Part shown: piece by piece, positions 34,512-48,739 of the stretch | Numbering within the stretch: the first letter of the stretch is position 1 | Layout of the letters: each line of letters opens with the position of its first letter | Made by a program: the position numbers and the translations under genes | Origin: Sordaria brevicollis | Taxonomy: Eukaryota; Ascomycota; Sordariomycetes; Sordariales; Sordariaceae | Reading direction: 5' to 3' | Assembly: GCA_033439795.1 (NCBI GenBank) | Contig: JAUTDP010000013.1 | Span: forward strand, 1,736,001-1,800,000 | DNA: 64,000 bases | Notes under the pieces: model-generated | What the model saw: only the letters and a program-made list of their open reading frames with translations | What the model was told of the DNA's origin: nothing | The model's database searches: none

Positions 34512-37359
34512 TTAGTTGGCCTTGGCGTTCTTGGCCATGGTGTTGAGGGCAGAGCCGTTCTTGAACCACTCAATCTGGGCCTCGTTGAAGGTGTGAGAGA
34601 GCTTGATCTCGAAGTCCTTGCCGTTCTTGGGGTGGACACGCATGGTGATGGGCTTGCCAACGGCAAGCTCAGTGCAGAGGATGTCGACCTTGTCGTCGGG
34701 GTTGAGCTTGTCGTAGTCGGCGGGGTCGGAGAAGGTGAGGGGAAGCATACCCTGCTTCTTCAAGTTGGTCTCGTGGATACGAGCGAAGGAGCGGGTGATG
34801 ATGGCGAGACCGCCAAGGTGACGGGGCTCGAGAGCGGCGTGCTCACGGGAAGAGCCCTCACCGTAGTTCCAGTCACCGACAACGACCCAGCGGATGCCCT
34901 TGGCCTTGTAGTCACGGGCAACGGCGGGGACGGCACCCCACTCACCAGTGGTGAAGTTCTGGACCTTGTTGGCCTCGCCGTTGGCGGCGTTGATGGCACC
35001 AATCAACATGTTGTTGGAGATGTTGTCAAGGTGACCACGGTACTTGAGCCAAGGACCGGCCATGGAGATGTGGTCAGTGGTGGTCTTGCCCTGAGCCTTG
35101 ATGAGGATGGGCATGTCGGTGGCGTCCTTGCCGTCCCAAGCGTTGAAGGGAGAGAGGACCTGGAGACGGTCAGAGGTGGGGGAGACCTGGACCTGGACGG
35201 CGTTGCGGTCGGCAGGGGGGGCCTGGTAGGTATTTTGTCCAGGGTCATAGCCGCGCTCGGGGAGACCAGCACCAGTGGGGGGCTGGAGCTTGAACTCCTT
35301 GCCGTCCTTGTCCTTGAGGGTATCGGTCAAGGGGTTGAAGTAGAGGGAGCCGGCAACGGACATGGCGACAACGAGATCGGGGGAGGTAACGAAGGAGTGA
35401 GTGGCAGGGTTGCCATCGTTACGACCAGTGAAGTTACTTTGGATTCCCGTTAGTATTTATCGTCGTCATCGTCAAATCGATTATCACGGGTTTGCTACTT
35501 ACCGGTTGTAGGAGGAGAGGATAGAGTTGGGGGTACCCTTGGGGGTATCGCGACGATCCCACTGACCAATGCAAGGGCCGCAAGCGTTGGCGAGGACAGT
35601 GCCGCCGAACTCCTCGAAGGTCTGAAGCTGACCATCGCGGGCAATGGTGGCGCGAATCTGCTCAGAGCCGGGGGTGACGACGAAAGCGGACTTGGCCTTG
35701 AGACCGTGGTTGAGAGCGTCACGGGCAATGGAGGCAGCGCGGGTCATATCCTCGTAAGAGGAGTTGGTGCAAGAGCCGATAAGACCGACCTTCATCTCCT
35801 CAGGCCAGTTGTTGTCCTTGGCAGCCTGGGCGAACTTGGAGATGGGGGTAGCAAGATCGGGGGTGAAGGGACCGTTGATGTGGGGCTCGAGCTCGTTCAA
35901 GTTGATCTCGATGTGCTGGTCGTACTCAGCACCCTCATCGGCCTGGAGCTCCTTCTGGTAGGTCTTGGCGAACTCGGCGATCTCGGTACGCTTGGTGGCG
36001 ACGAGGTAGTCGAACATAGCCTTGTCGTAGGGGAAGACGGAGGTGGTGGCACCGATCTCAGCACCCATGTTGCCACAAGTAGCCTTACCAGTACACGAAA
36101 GTTGCTGAGCACCCTCGCCTGTGATTTAGTTAGCATCATGATGTTCTATACGTGGTTGGCGACGTGAAAAATGAGTGGTGATGATGTGTGCTTGGTGTTT
36201 TGGTGTTTTGGTGCGAATGGTTGCTCTGGACAACCAGACCCACTGAAAAGGGGTAGGTGGGTCTTGCCAAGCCCCGTGACTTCCCGACCAATAACATCGT
36301 AGTCAAAATGCATTTGCAAAAGAAGCTCATGCCATTGAGAATCCTGCAAATGCATTCACGACTTCAAACGAGGCCTTTGGCGGGAAAGCAAAGGCGTTGA
36401 CACAAGTCCCATATGGATATTCGCCAGAATGGAAGGGATGAAACTTACCATAGTACTCAACGATAGCACCAGTGCCACCCTTGACAGTGAGAATACCGGC
36501 GAGCTTGAGGATGACGTCCTTGGGGGTGGTCCAGCCGTTAAGAGCACCAGTGAGCTTGACACCAATGACCTTGGGGGCCTTGAGCTCCCAGGGGAGGTTG
36601 GCCATGACATCGACGGCATCGGCACCACCGACACCAATGGCGGCCATACCGAGACCGGCAGCGTTGGGAGTGTGGGAGTCAGTGCCGATGAGAAGACCAC
36701 CGGGGAAAGCGTAGTTCTCGAGGATGATCTGGTGGATGATACCAGAGCCGGGCTTCCAGAAACCAATGTTGTACTTGGCGCAGGCGGAGGCAAGGAAGTC
36801 GTAGACCTCCTTGTTGATGTTGACAGCGCGCTCGAGATCCTTCTCACCACCAATCTGGGCCTCAATCAAGTGGTCGCAGTGGACGGTGGTGGGGTTGGCA
36901 ACGGAGGGCATGCCAGCGGACATGAACTGAAGGATGGCCATCTGGGCGGTGGCATCCTGGCAGGCAACACGATCGGGGCGGAGGCGGAGGTAAGAGACAC
37001 CGCGCTCAATGTCCTGCTCATGGGGGTTGTCCAAGTGAGAGTAGAGGATCTTCTCGGCGTAGGTGAGGGGGCGGTTGAGACGGCTGCGAACAACGGCGAG
37101 GTTCTCGGACATCTTCTTGTAGTTGATGAAGTTGCCCTCCTCAAGAAGGTTCTGCTTGACCTATTTTCCACAACCATGACATGTCAGCTCCCTGTTGCGC
37201 TCGTTTGCGACAGGTTTGCGCTTTGCTCTGCGCATCTTCTTGAGATGAACTCACCTTGCGGTCGAGAGGGTTCTCGGTGGCGGTAGCCATGCACCGGCGG
37301 CCGAGGCCAGCGGCGGCACGGCTCCGGGCAACGCCCAAGAGCTGACGGGAGGCCAACAT
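34512..37359 (-). CDS. aco1: Aconitate hydratase, mitochondrial
   Basis: Four exons, 37359-37255, 37160-36449, 36118-35503 and 35436-34512, close in frame to 785 residues. Residues 1-33 ([20 protein letters not shown]...) form an arginine-rich mitochondrial presequence. The 4Fe-4S ligands are visible as GSCTNS (Cys389) and ACGPC (Cys452 and Cys455), 63 residues then 3 apart as in mitochondrial aconitases. Other signatures are [13 protein letters not shown] and, in the swivel domain, [14 protein letters not shown]. The enzyme converts citrate to isocitrate in the TCA cycle. Codon bias is extreme (C/G third positions), as in highly expressed genes, which leaves antisense frames open. The third exon follows a 330-nt intron, long for this window. 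Confidence 0.97.
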
Positions 37360-40300
37360 TATGATATGAGCTCAGTAGAGCAGGGTATGAATAACAAACA
37401 AGAGGGGAGAGTTGGGCAAAAGGACAAACTAAGAGAAGAAAAAAAGAATGGAAAGACAGGCTCCCCAAACTACGACGGGCTTTTTCTTCAGCAGAGGGAT
37501 GGACGTCTCAGCGAAGAGGGAAAAAGAGGGAAAAAAATACGGCCGGGTGGAGAGGTTTTGTAGATAACAGGAAACTGGCTCAAGCGGTCCATGAGTGGTC
37601 CACGGGGAGCGGGCGGGATTTTAGGTCGGAATTGAATGCCAACCACAGACTGACAAGGAAAAAGACTGGAGTCGCTGGCAGCGAGCATGGACCGAGCGGG
37701 CAGCGGTGCTCCCTCTGCTGTGGCAACCATCCACCCGGGGGTGAAATGCGACCGGGCTGCTCTCACACGCTCCCTGCTGTCCGCCTTCCAAACCTGGGCT
37801 TGCTGCCCACCCGCTGGAGCTCCCCTCCCACCGTCATAGCCGAACAAGTACCTGGCTCGCCCGAATGGATCGGGCGTCCGGCCAATCACGAGCCGGCCGA
37901 TTCTAACTTTTGACCACATTTTCAGTGTGGGGGGAGCCAGAAGATGACATCGGGTACAAGGCAGAAAGGCGACGCTAGCCTGTTTCAATTCGACTTTCAC
38001 GTTGATGCCGAGAACCATGACGGCCCAGTTGGAGGATCGAAGGGTGTCAAAGGCCATGCGCCCGCGACATTGTACGTCGTCCCTCGGGTTTCACGATCCA
38101 GCTTCCGGGAATCCGCTGCAAATCCGCTGCCTACCGCCGAACCGCCCTGTCAGTCTGTCACCGCACTTCGACGTCGACCTTCCACGGCCCAGAGGCAAGT
38201 TCCATATTCCACAGATCAGAGACTCCAGCAACTTCAGGGGGTCGACGACTGTCAGGACCGTTGGGCCGGGATGCTTTCACGCCTTCAGCCTTTCCACGGA
38301 TAGGTAACCCTGGACTGTGCATCCCTCGCTCGCGGCGGCTACGATTTCTATAATTCTACAGTACGATACGTGTTTCGCTCGGTCTTTGTAAACGGACACC
38401 CTGGTCCCAGAGGCCATCGAGGTGCCCCAGTGAACAGAGTTAAATACATATCAAATACCTATATTTGTACATGTCATATCAAGGGGAATACGTTCGCGTG
38501 GCTTTGGACCGTGGAAGCCGAGGCTGCCATGGTTTGTAGGTGTAGCTGCTGATCGATACTTGAATCATTTCCTGGGCATCCGGACTTCAGGATGTCTCTT
38601 TGTTCCAGAAACCCCGTCTTCACCGGTCCGCCCGGGGATTAGAAACCAGATTGCGAAACCCGAGAATCGTCAACCTCACCGTCTCGTGGCCACAAATAAA
38701 AGGAGGAGATGTCGTTCAGCCTGACCAGTAATGACAGTTGGAAAACTAATGTAGAGAGTACAGTAGCCTACTGTGCAAGTACCTGACGGGCTGCTGTCGT
38801 GCGTGCCACCCCAGGTGCTAGACGGGACTGCCGCTCGGCTCGGATGGGACATGTGCTTGCTTGCTTGCTGCACACTGCAGCTACGGGCAGCCATGACAAC
38901 CTCTCCAACCGCTTGTTGAGAGCTGCTGGCTATTGTCAATATCAAAGCTCCATCCTCCCGCCCGCCAATATGTATGCTTCCATGACATTTTCTGCCCTTC
39001 TTCTTTTCCACCATCACTGATGGCTACCAATTTACACACATAGATCCAATCTCCCCTACTCCCCTATTGCTATTTCCATCGCATGGTGATGGATCTGGTT
39101 ATTCCAGCAAATGCCTCATTCGCCAATTCCGGGACGGGTCAGGGTCACCGTGTTATAATTATTTGTCCCCGCCTCGATCATCCTGACGTGGGGCCAGCGA
39201 CGGGATGGAACGTCCACGAACGCTTGAACAACAAAGTGGTGGACTGCAAGGCTGGTGTGTCCAACCAGTGACGCAAATCGTAAAAAGAACACACGACCAC
39301 CCCGTCTTCCACGGCCTGTGATTGGTTGGCTTTCAAAGATCAACGAGTCAAGAACTCGAAAAGCTCAAAGCTCTCTGGCTCAAAGGAAAACAATCTGAGA
39401 AAAAGGAGGGGGGAGCAGAGACAGAGGGAGGGGAGGGGAGACAACATGGCCCGCGCGAACCGGAGGGTAAAGTTACGAGGTGTTGACGACGTCGACGACG
39501 CGAACCTCTGTAAAAATCCAACGTCCATGTCCAAAAGCTCCCAAATAATTTGGCTCGGCAATTTCAATCGTTTGTTAGTCGTCCAAGTACCCTTCACCAG
39601 AAACCGCCTTTTGGGCCGCGCCACGGCGCCACGACCCAGGGACCAGGTGAAAAGGATAAAAATTCTGCAAATCTGGAGACAGCTTCCAAGGTGGGGCACC
39701 CCCGGTTCGTTGGCCGGCTCGGCGAAGCTGTAGCGTAGCAGTAGTGGGAACTGGAGAAAAATGCCACAGCCAAAACCCTTGCCAGTCAAGCTCGCTCGCT
39801 GGTAATTCCTCTCGGCCGGCGAAAGGAAATCCGAGGGCGATAAGCCTTGTTAGCTCCGTTCACTCCGCTCGTTCGCTCCGGCGTTGCGGGGTTCCCAACG
39901 TAGCTGCGGACGGAGCTCCGGGGCAGAGAACCGCAGCCCAGCAACACCGGAAGAAGTCGTCGAGGATGGGCTTTTTCGAGATAAAGTAGTCGGGTGCCAG
40001 TCGCCGTGCCGTTCCCGTTCCTCGGCGCGCCGGTGGGCATTTCACGGGATTTGGGAGGTTGACGCCGTCAGTCCAGACCGGATCTCCGTGGATTCCCACG
40101 TTTGAGCCGATCTTGGTGACCGCCCGCTGAGCACCGCAGGATGGATCATTTGCAGTGAAAAGCAGCTGACAGTCCGCGCCAGGTGTCACAGGCCGCCTGC
40201 TGGTCTGTGCAGCTGGCTGTCCAAATTGGTTCTGCTCAGTCGTCGGGCGGCAGGCCGTTGTGCTGAGTTTTTTCTCCACTTTTTTTCAATCGTGTTGTTC

Positions 40301-40496
40301 GCCGCTGGACCCCTTCTGTGTGTGTGAGCTGCTGTGTGTGAATTGCCTGTTGAGACCTTCACTCCGACGACGACGACAGCATTGACGCCGTCCAAATAAA
40401 CATATTGGGAATTGATACTTCCCAACCTACCTCGACCACTATTGAGTCGGGTACACCACCGCATTCATTTTCCACTGAAGTCTTCAATCATTCAAA
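37360..40496. promoter_or_regulatory. 3.1-kb divergent intergenic region between aconitase and bud20
   Basis: This is the longest gene-free stretch in the island. It holds both promoters and probably long 5' leaders. ORFs up to 189 codons occur on both strands, but they overlap and have no recognisable domains, and none shows splice signals that build a longer protein. A non-coding RNA or an unrecognised gene cannot be excluded. The sequence before bud20 has a CT/T-rich run (about 40267-40288), which is common upstream of fungal ribosome-related genes. Confidence 0.45.
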
Positions 40497-40971
40497 ATGG
40501 GCATTTTCGCTAAGCGCACAAAGTGCAAGACCAGGCGTCGCCTGAGGTGAGTGACACACACGGTATCTTCAAATCGACCGAATGGACGACTGACATTATG
40601 GTAAAAAAAACAGAGATGTCGACCAGGTCCAGAAGGATTTGACCAACGCCAGGCACTTGGAGCTCTACAAGGAGACCAAGGCCGTTGAGGACTTGCCTGG
40701 TCTGGGAAGGCATTACTGCGTCGAGTGCGCCAAGTGGTTTGATATGGAATCGACTCTTGTCAAGCACACCAAGGGCAAGCCTCACAAGAGAAGGTGAGTT
40801 TTCCTTGGTCCTGAAGACCTCCTAAGCGGTATGAGACTGACACCACGAAACAGGTTGAAGGAGCTCAAGGAGGGTCCGTACACCCACAAGGAGGCCGATG
40901 CCGCCGTGGGCCTCTGGACCGACAATGGTCGTCCCAGGACCGCGCAGACCACCGAGATCGACATGATGTGA
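40497..40971 (+). CDS. bud20: C2H2 zinc-finger ribosome biogenesis factor, Bud20/ZNF593 family
   Basis: Three exons, 40497-40546, 40614-40793 and 40854-40971, close in frame to 115 residues. The N-terminus is strongly basic (MGIFAKRTKCKTRRRLRD). A single extended C2H2 finger follows, YCVECAKWFDMESTLVKHTK continuing to GKPH, with Cys52, Cys55, His68 and His74 as zinc ligands. The LKELKEGPYTHKEADAAVGL tail block and an acidic C-terminus complete the protein. This order and length match Bud20, a nucleo-cytoplasmic shuttling factor that joins late pre-60S particles and helps their nuclear export. ZNF593 is the animal counterpart. Both introns are about 60-67 nt with consensus gtgag donors. It is divergent from aconitase. 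Confidence 0.9.
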
Positions 40972-42044
40972 ACATCTCTGCGGTGGTTGCTTCTGCCAAC
41001 AACAACATTGCATGCGGACCAGCTCCAGTAAGCTTGTGGAGAGACATTAAGACGGGTTTCCGACATTGCGTTGCATTTTCTCATCAAATTCAGGTTACTG
41101 CCCCGATTTCCCACAACATGGTTCGTCGAAGAATGGGCAAAAAAGGCGTTTTGTTTGTTACCAAAAAGGGCTTACATATATGGGCGGCGTTTCTTATCGA
41201 ATAGGGCTGTACGGGTTAATTTACACTATTCCCAATTTCAAAAAGTCATGGCAGTTGCAGTGTATCGGGAATGAAGATTCGTGTGTTGGTTTGGAGTAAG
41301 GAAAAACTTGGATGACGACTGGATTATCAAGAGACTATCGTTTCTCAACCCAGGTGGCGGCTCAGAGATCTTTTAGAGTGAGCCGAACCAGTGGGCAGCC
41401 AGGTATCCTCATTCATCCCAGCTCGTGCTCCGCTGATGGATTCTTAAGATGTTTCGGTGTGCTGCTGGTCATGCCTCGAGCAAAGTTGAAATTACCAGCC
41501 TGTCTCGCTCCCTGACTGGTCCTTTCCCGTCGAGAAGTGTGGCTTTGAGAACACCGGCAATGTTTGAAAGGGATACCACCGGGTTGACCACATCGGCGTA
41601 GCCCGAGCGATAGTGAGGCAATGACCGTTTTGGATATTTGGAAGGTGCGGACGGAAGTGTCTTCAGATTTCCAAAAGAGTGGTTGGCCCTCTGCAATTAA
41701 CTTTATTCTGCGTGGTGTTGTAATGTCGATGACTTGGAGATCCATTCGCAAAAGGTTCCGGTTTGTATAGGCGAAGGGTAGAAGAGAGGCGACTGCGCAG
41801 CTGCTCTTGATATGTTAATACAGAACCCAGAACTAATATCCCTTATTCTCCCCCTACACTATCCACAAAACATCTTTCCACTTTCAGACTGACAACCGTG
41901 CGCTTCGCTTGTCTTGTCCATTTTGAAAAGACGATGAAGGCCGTGAGCTAGCTGGCTAACCTAAAATAGTTATCCCTTGGGCGGAGCCTTATGTGCCCAA
42001 TGGAGTTAGTGAAACGCCCATTTCGTACTCTTATTTGCACGTGA
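40972..42044. other. Unique DNA downstream of bud20, up to the RIP border
   Basis: The bud20 3' UTR should lie in the first few hundred bp. A few short ORFs on both strands have no recognisable content. The composition changes sharply at about 42.04 kb, just after tatttgcacgtgataaagaa. Confidence 0.5.
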
Positions 42045-44623
42045 TAAAGAAGTTGTATTAAAGTTTTAATACGTAATAGTTATATAAACCCGAAAACCAT
42101 ATTGCTAGGAGTAACCGCATTATCGGAATTAACGTTTGAAGTTATTATTAGTTAGAGTTATTAGATAAAACGATGGAATAATTAACCTTTATTTGTAATA
42201 GAGCTAATAACCGTTATTAGTATAAGGTTAAATAATTTTCGTCTTAATTTAAAACCCGGTATTAAGGCGTTAGCGCTTAGGGGCGACGAAGTTGCGTTAT
42301 TCTTTTTATTATCGTATAATATTATCGATAAAGCGGTTTAATTCGTTATTATTTTCATCCTAAGGTAATTCGATAGGGTTATCGATATTAAAGCCCTCTC
42401 TTTTATTATAAAATTATTCTATTAAGCGGTTTCTAGTATTTATAGTGATGATGGCGAGGTTGGTAATATTATGGATGGTATTAATAGTAATAGTTTAGTT
42501 TGGTTTGGTTGGGATAGGGTTAATAATGGATAGGAAGTAAAGAAACGGATAAAAAGGAAAATAGGGATTAACGTACTTTATAAATACTATAGGATGATAA
42601 TAATTAGGAAGGAATTATATTACTAGGAAGGAATTATATTGCCGGGAGATATTATATAGGGAAGGAATATTATAGAAATTTTATTATTATATTTAATATT
42701 AAAATAATACTCTAAAACGTTCCTTTTTTAATTTATTAATACTTTTTTAATTTATTAATTTTAATCTATTAATTTCCTGAATAATTCCCTTATTCCTTCT
42801 ATATTTAATATATTATATTATACCTCTCTACCTCTTAATTAAAGAGGACTACCCTTACGCTTAGGAAGTCTTCCGCGAATTCTTTTAATATTAGAATTAC
42901 CCTTAGTTATATTATTTAATTTATTTCTACTTCCTTTACCGGGAGTGTTATTAACTCGGCTGCTCGGTAGTCTACCCCTTCCTTATAATTTTCCGGGAAT
43001 ATTACTAATTCGGCTATTTAACGGTCTTTTATATGATTTATTGCGTTTCGGGGGAGGTTAACCGTCGTTACCGAAATTAAAATTATTATTTAATATATTA
43101 TTAAGTCCCGGTCCGAATTAAAATATTCTATTAATTATTAGTAGGCTTTTTAATTAGCGGATATAATAAGGAGATAATAATTAATTAAGAACTAATTATT
43201 AATTACGTTTTCTACTAGTATTAAGACCCCTATTTTTATATATTTTATTATCCTTTATACGTAAAATATTAATCTCGAAATTATTATTAAATATTAATCC
43301 CTATAATATTTTTATACGGAATATAACTATATAAGAAAAGCTAAAAGTAAATTATTTTTTCGAAATATTATATATAGCCCAATTTAATATTTATCCTTAC
43401 GATTTATATATTATAATAGTATATATAATAATTAAAGGGAATTAAATTTTAGAATAGCCCCTTCGACCTCATTAAAATTCCTATTTAATTTAGAATATAA
43501 ATACGATATAAGGACTAAATCTACTATCGAGGTTATTTGGGTTATTTTCGAAGTAAAACGGACCTCGATAATTGGGGAAATCGATTATAATTATAAAGGG
43601 GGGATCTAGAATAATAGTATAAATATTATAGCATTAGTCTATATCTTAAATAGTATTAATAATAATATTAATCGATTTATTAATAAAATTAGCCTTAATT
43701 TAGAAATTTTCTATAAATATAACTTTATTACTAATAATAAAGAATAAATAGTCGTATAAATTATTAATATTAGCGTAATTTAAATTTATATTAAAAAGAG
43801 GGTCGTTTATAAATACGATTTTAAAGGCCGGCTAATTAAAAATAGTAAAATAAATTAAATTATATTCGTCGATTTACTTATTAATAGGGTAAATTTATAA
43901 AGCATTTTCGAATTTAAATTATTTTAGAATAAATAATACTCCTTTATATTAAGAAATTAATATTCGCTAATAATATATAGTAAGGATATTATTATATAAC
44001 TTATTTAGCATTATACGGAAGTCGGCCTAATTATTACCCTATTAACGGACGACTACTTTAAATTCGATATTTTAATCAAAATTATCGTAATATATACGGT
44101 TATAACGTTATATTATATTTAGCTTACCCTTCTTCCATTTATAACGTTACTCTTCGATTTTATTAGGAAGAAGACCGTCGGTATTATTATTAATAACTTC
44201 GAATTGAATATCTAAATTAAGTTTATTACGAAATTTAGCGGGCTTTTAATAAAATAAGTATTTTTAATTAACAGGAAGGAATTAATAAAAATCACTAAGT
44301 AGAAGGATATTAGCGCTACCGAATTTCGTACCCTAGTTTTTTAGGAATATTTAACGCAACCGTTTATCGATAAAATATAATATCCGCAACCTTAATATAA
44401 ACTTTTCGTCGATAATGAAGTATTTGTACTTTCGAAATTAACATTGAATATTAAATAATTTAAAGCCGTTAAACTAATCTAAGGTACTAATACTATACAG
44501 AAACTTAAATAATAAATAGATAGTAAATCCGTTAATATTATTAGCGGCAATATTAATAAATATATATTAAATAATAGGAGGGTCCGGCTTACGATTATTA
44601 CCGGGTTTATAAACCTTACAGGC
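42045..44623. other. RIP-mutated DNA left of LTR element B
   Basis: AT-rich and stop-filled. Near 42600-42660 a short unit (aggaaggaattatatt) recurs about every 22 bp. From about 43.9 to 44.6 kb one + strand frame reads as a long decayed protein without a domain I can name. It is probably another dead repeat abutting element B. Confidence 0.5.
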
Positions 44624-44832
44624 TATTATCACGATACCGATCTAGCAGAGGCTTGGAGAAGACGTATTATTACACGAAGAGGAGAAGATCGAGAGAGAGC
44701 AGCGAAAACTCTACTCTCGGATTTATATATATAAGTAAAATGGAAATATAATTATAGGTACAATTGTACTCCGCTAGTAGTTCGGTACCAAGACGCCTAA
44801 GGAGCGCTACCGATAATTTAGTACTATAATAG
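44624..44832 (-). repeat. 3' LTR of element B
   Basis: Matches 52280-52486. Shared blocks include cacgataccga/tacgataccga, the gcgaaaactct block and ctccgctagtagttcggta. Most differences are C/T or G/A transitions. A 64-codon minus-strand ORF across it is incidental. Confidence 0.8.
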
Positions 44833-47299
44833 TACCCCCGGCTCCAAAACGCAATTAATTTCAATTATTAATAAAACTAATATATTAATACCTTTATAAG
44901 CTAATTAATAAACCGCGGGTATAGTAGTAGCAGGTAGTTTATACCGTCGTATACATTAAATTTAATAATTTACTTATTACAGTGGTTATAAATAGTATTG
45001 CGCTAGGCCGAATCCGGATAATTAAAATAATATATAGGTTTACGGTTCTTCCCCTCCTACTTTAATTAAACTTTTAAACCTTTAAATTCTCTTTCTTTCC
45101 TTCCCTTTTTTTTTATAACCTTTATTAATATAATTTTAGCATTCTTTAAATTCTTTACGCAATAAATACTCCTTCTTCGCTTATAATAAAGTAAATTTTT
45201 TAAAAACTTTATACGTTTTTTTAACGTTATTATACTTCTTTACCGTCGCCCCCGTAAAAATCTTAATACGGTTCTTATTAAAAATATAAACTATATAATT
45301 TATTTAAAATTTATTATTAAAAATACTATTTTAAATAATAATATTCTTATAATATTTTAATATTTCTACCCTTTGGGTAAAAAAAAGAAATATTATAAGT
45401 ATATTAATTATAAAAAGAATTGTAATAAAGTAAATTTAATTTTTTTTTTTTTTTTTTTTTTAATTAGCGTTTTATTAACGAAATAAACCCATTATCCTAA
45501 TAATTAGCGACGGAGCCGATATCGCTACCTTAATTCATTAATTAATTAAATTTTAAAAACGCGACGTTAATAGAACTTTCGCTTAAAAGGAGGCGTTGCG
45601 TACGCGTATCGCGGTCGTTATTAGAAATTTCCTAATATATTTCGATACTGTTAAAGCGGTTATTAAAACCGAATTTGGGTTTTCGGGCCCTAAGAAGGTT
45701 ATTAAAAATATTATAAATATATTATTAAAGGGCGAGCGAATATATAATATAATATTAATTATTCTATAATACGCCGCCGTTAAAAAAATTATTAATAAGC
45801 GTATTTAGGCCTTAATATAATCGGCTCTTAAGCGTTTTATTATAAATATTCCCGTATAAGAATATTAATATTAAAAGGAAATTTAATTAATATACTTTAT
45901 TTATAGCGACCCCGGCTAATCGATTTAATTTCTTATTAAAAAGCGCTTTTATAATATAATTGAAGTAGAAGTAATTTATATAATTAATATTACCGAAAAT
46001 ACTAATCCCGAATATTAAAAGGAGGAAATTGTATAGGTTATAAGCAATTTCCCTACGTAGATTTTCGTTTAAATAGCCGGTAAAATATCGAAGTTTCGCT
46101 TCGGAAATAGTAAATTTTAATAGAGGATAATTAATAAGAGTATAATATTTTAATAGGAAAACGATAATAAAAATATAATTCTATTACTATATTTCGTTGC
46201 GAAGAAATATTAAAAAAGATAAAATTTAAAGCCTAAATAATATAATTATATAATTTATAAATTAAAACCGTAGGAAGAGACCGTAGAAATATATTATAAT
46301 ATATATATAAGAAATTATAAGGACGTATTATAATTTATACGTAGGAAATTAAAGGGGTGTATTATAATTTATACGTAGGAAACGGGTTAAATTCGGGCGA
46401 ATTATTAATTACGCTGTATTCCTTTAGGGTTTTGTTTAATTTTCGTTAATATTAGGCTCGAAATTTTATTAAATTTAAAATTTAATTTATATAGGTATTT
46501 AGCGTAGAAATTTTAAATATCGTTTATATTAACCTAGAAATCCTTTATAGGGCGCTAATCCGGCGGGTAAAATCGGGGCTATTTAATTTTATAAAGTAAT
46601 TTGCCCTTTAAAGATTATTTAAAATTAAAAATGCATTCGAAATATTATTCTTTTTTATTAAATATCGTTTTAAAAACGATAGTGCCTTTTATTTATTAAT
46701 CGAAAGCCTTATTAAAAGCCTCCTAACCGAATAAACCCTTTTAATAAAATTAAACGAAGGAGGTATAGAAAACGGAAAAAAATTTTATATATTATATTTA
46801 TAATAAAGGCGATTATCTAACGGTATATTTTTTTAACGATAAATAGGTTTATTTATTTATTAGCTAATTTAAGGGATAAGTAGCCTTAATTTTAATATTT
46901 AATATTAATTTAAATTTTATTTTTAATTACGTATTTTAGGGCGTCTAATTTATAAACGTTAATATAATATTTTTATCTCTCTTAGGCCTCTTTTATAAAT
47001 AAGCGGGCCCTAGCGATAATATAATTTACGCGTTCCTTTATTACCCGAACGTTGAATAATTTTTAATATTATATTAATAATATAGGGGCGTTATAATATT
47101 AAAGGGGTTTAATACCTATTTTCGGGTATTAATTATAATTAATAAAAAACGGGGAGAAGTTTATAATTTTTAAAATATAATTATTCGCTACGAATTCGGT
47201 AAAGGGTAATTAAATAAATTAATCGTTTTAATAATAAGAATAGAAAGCGTATAAATATTATTCGATATAAACGTTTACGATTTTTATTTAACTATTAAT

Positions 47300-47610
47300 T
47301 TTTAAGTAAGTAAATAAGGAGAGTTTTTATTAAACGCCGAAGAATCGATAAAATTCCTATTAAAAAATAATAATAAATTAAAAATTGCGGTCGGAAATAA
47401 TAGAATTAAGGGTATTATATAAGCGGTAGATTTTACGAAAGAAAGTATTAACGATTCTTTTAGTAATTAAATTATAAATAGGGACGTAATACCGTATTTT
47501 CGTTAAATAATTAATAATTATTATAATATAAATATATATCCTCCTACTATTTTTAATTTTAGGAAAGGGGCCGATAAAATTTATTAAAAGGTTGGATTAT
47601 TAGCGAAACG
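47300..47610 (-). pseudogene. Integrase relic of element B
   Basis: Minus-strand reading gives FINFIGPFPK, YLTKIRYYVP and SIISDRNFQFI in order, the first and second catalytic regions of a retroviral-type integrase core. Few stops fall in this segment, so it is the best preserved part of the element, but the flanking frames are broken. Confidence 0.75.
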
Positions 47611-48739
47611 GGATTGGTATAAATTCGAATAAATTTAAGGGCGTAAATTTAAAATTTTTAATTTAGGCGTAGAAATAGTAATTTTAAACGAAGGTAATTA
47701 TATTTTTAAATAGGTTAGGTTAAATATAAATCCGTCGAATAAAATTATAAATTTTAAAACGGCCTAAATAATTATTAAACGCCGAACCGTAAATACGTTA
47801 AAGAATTTAAAAGCGAATTTCGTCGTAAGAAGGGATAAAAACCCGTTTATTAATTAAAATCCAATTATAAAGGATTTTATAATCCGTTATAATAACCTTT
47901 ACGAATTTTTTAATACATTTAGGGAATTTTTTATAATTAGGGTCTTAGAGGTAAATAATAATTATAAAGGAATTAAATAAAGCGAAGTAAATAGCGTTAA
48001 TATAATTGTTAATTAGTAATTCGGTATCGAAGATTAAGAGCCTTATAAATTATTCGTCGTTATTATTATTATTATTATTAAAGTTTAATTTTTCAATTTA
48101 ATTTTCCTTCGGTAATAAAATACGTATATAGTTTATTACCTAATCGTCGTTAAAATTATATTTATTTATTAGGGTATTTTTAAGTAACCGAAAAAAAACG
48201 TTAAAGACGGTTGCGTAAGCGCCCGGGCGGTATATAATTTTAAAACGGAAATCGTTAAAGAATTCGGATTATTAAATTTACTATTAATTAAGGAATTTCG
48301 TTATTATAAAGTATTAGAGGCTTTTATAATTAATAATAATTTCGATAACGTTTTTAATTTTTTAGAATTTAGGGCGCTATTCTTCGAAAGTTTTAACGAT
48401 AATAAAGAATTCCTTATTATAAATTTTATAATTATATTCGGCCGGGGAATATTTAAACGAAAAGAAGGCGATAGGGTAATATTTCCTTTTTTCGTTAATT
48501 TAGGAGAGGATATTATTAAACGCTTAATCCGAAACGTCGATTTCGATAATAATTTAATATTCGGGGTAATAATACGTAAAGATAAAGGCCAAAGTAAAGG
48601 CGTTCTTTAAGCGTTTAAATACTATAATTATAATTTTAAATATAAAATTAATTTATTTATTATAAAATATAAGGGTTATAAAGGGTTAGGTAATTTTAAA
48701 AAAACTTTTAATAAATTTGCGGTAAAAGTTCGCGAAATT

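Noticed and set aside
34299..35453. 384-codon + strand ORF across the aconitase 3' half
   Set aside because: It is antisense to clear aconitase coding sequence. Strong C/G third-position bias of aconitase removes stops on the other strand.
37488..38303. ORFs of 119-189 codons upstream of aconitase
   Set aside because: They overlap on opposite strands, show no conserved motifs and lie in a probable promoter or leader region.
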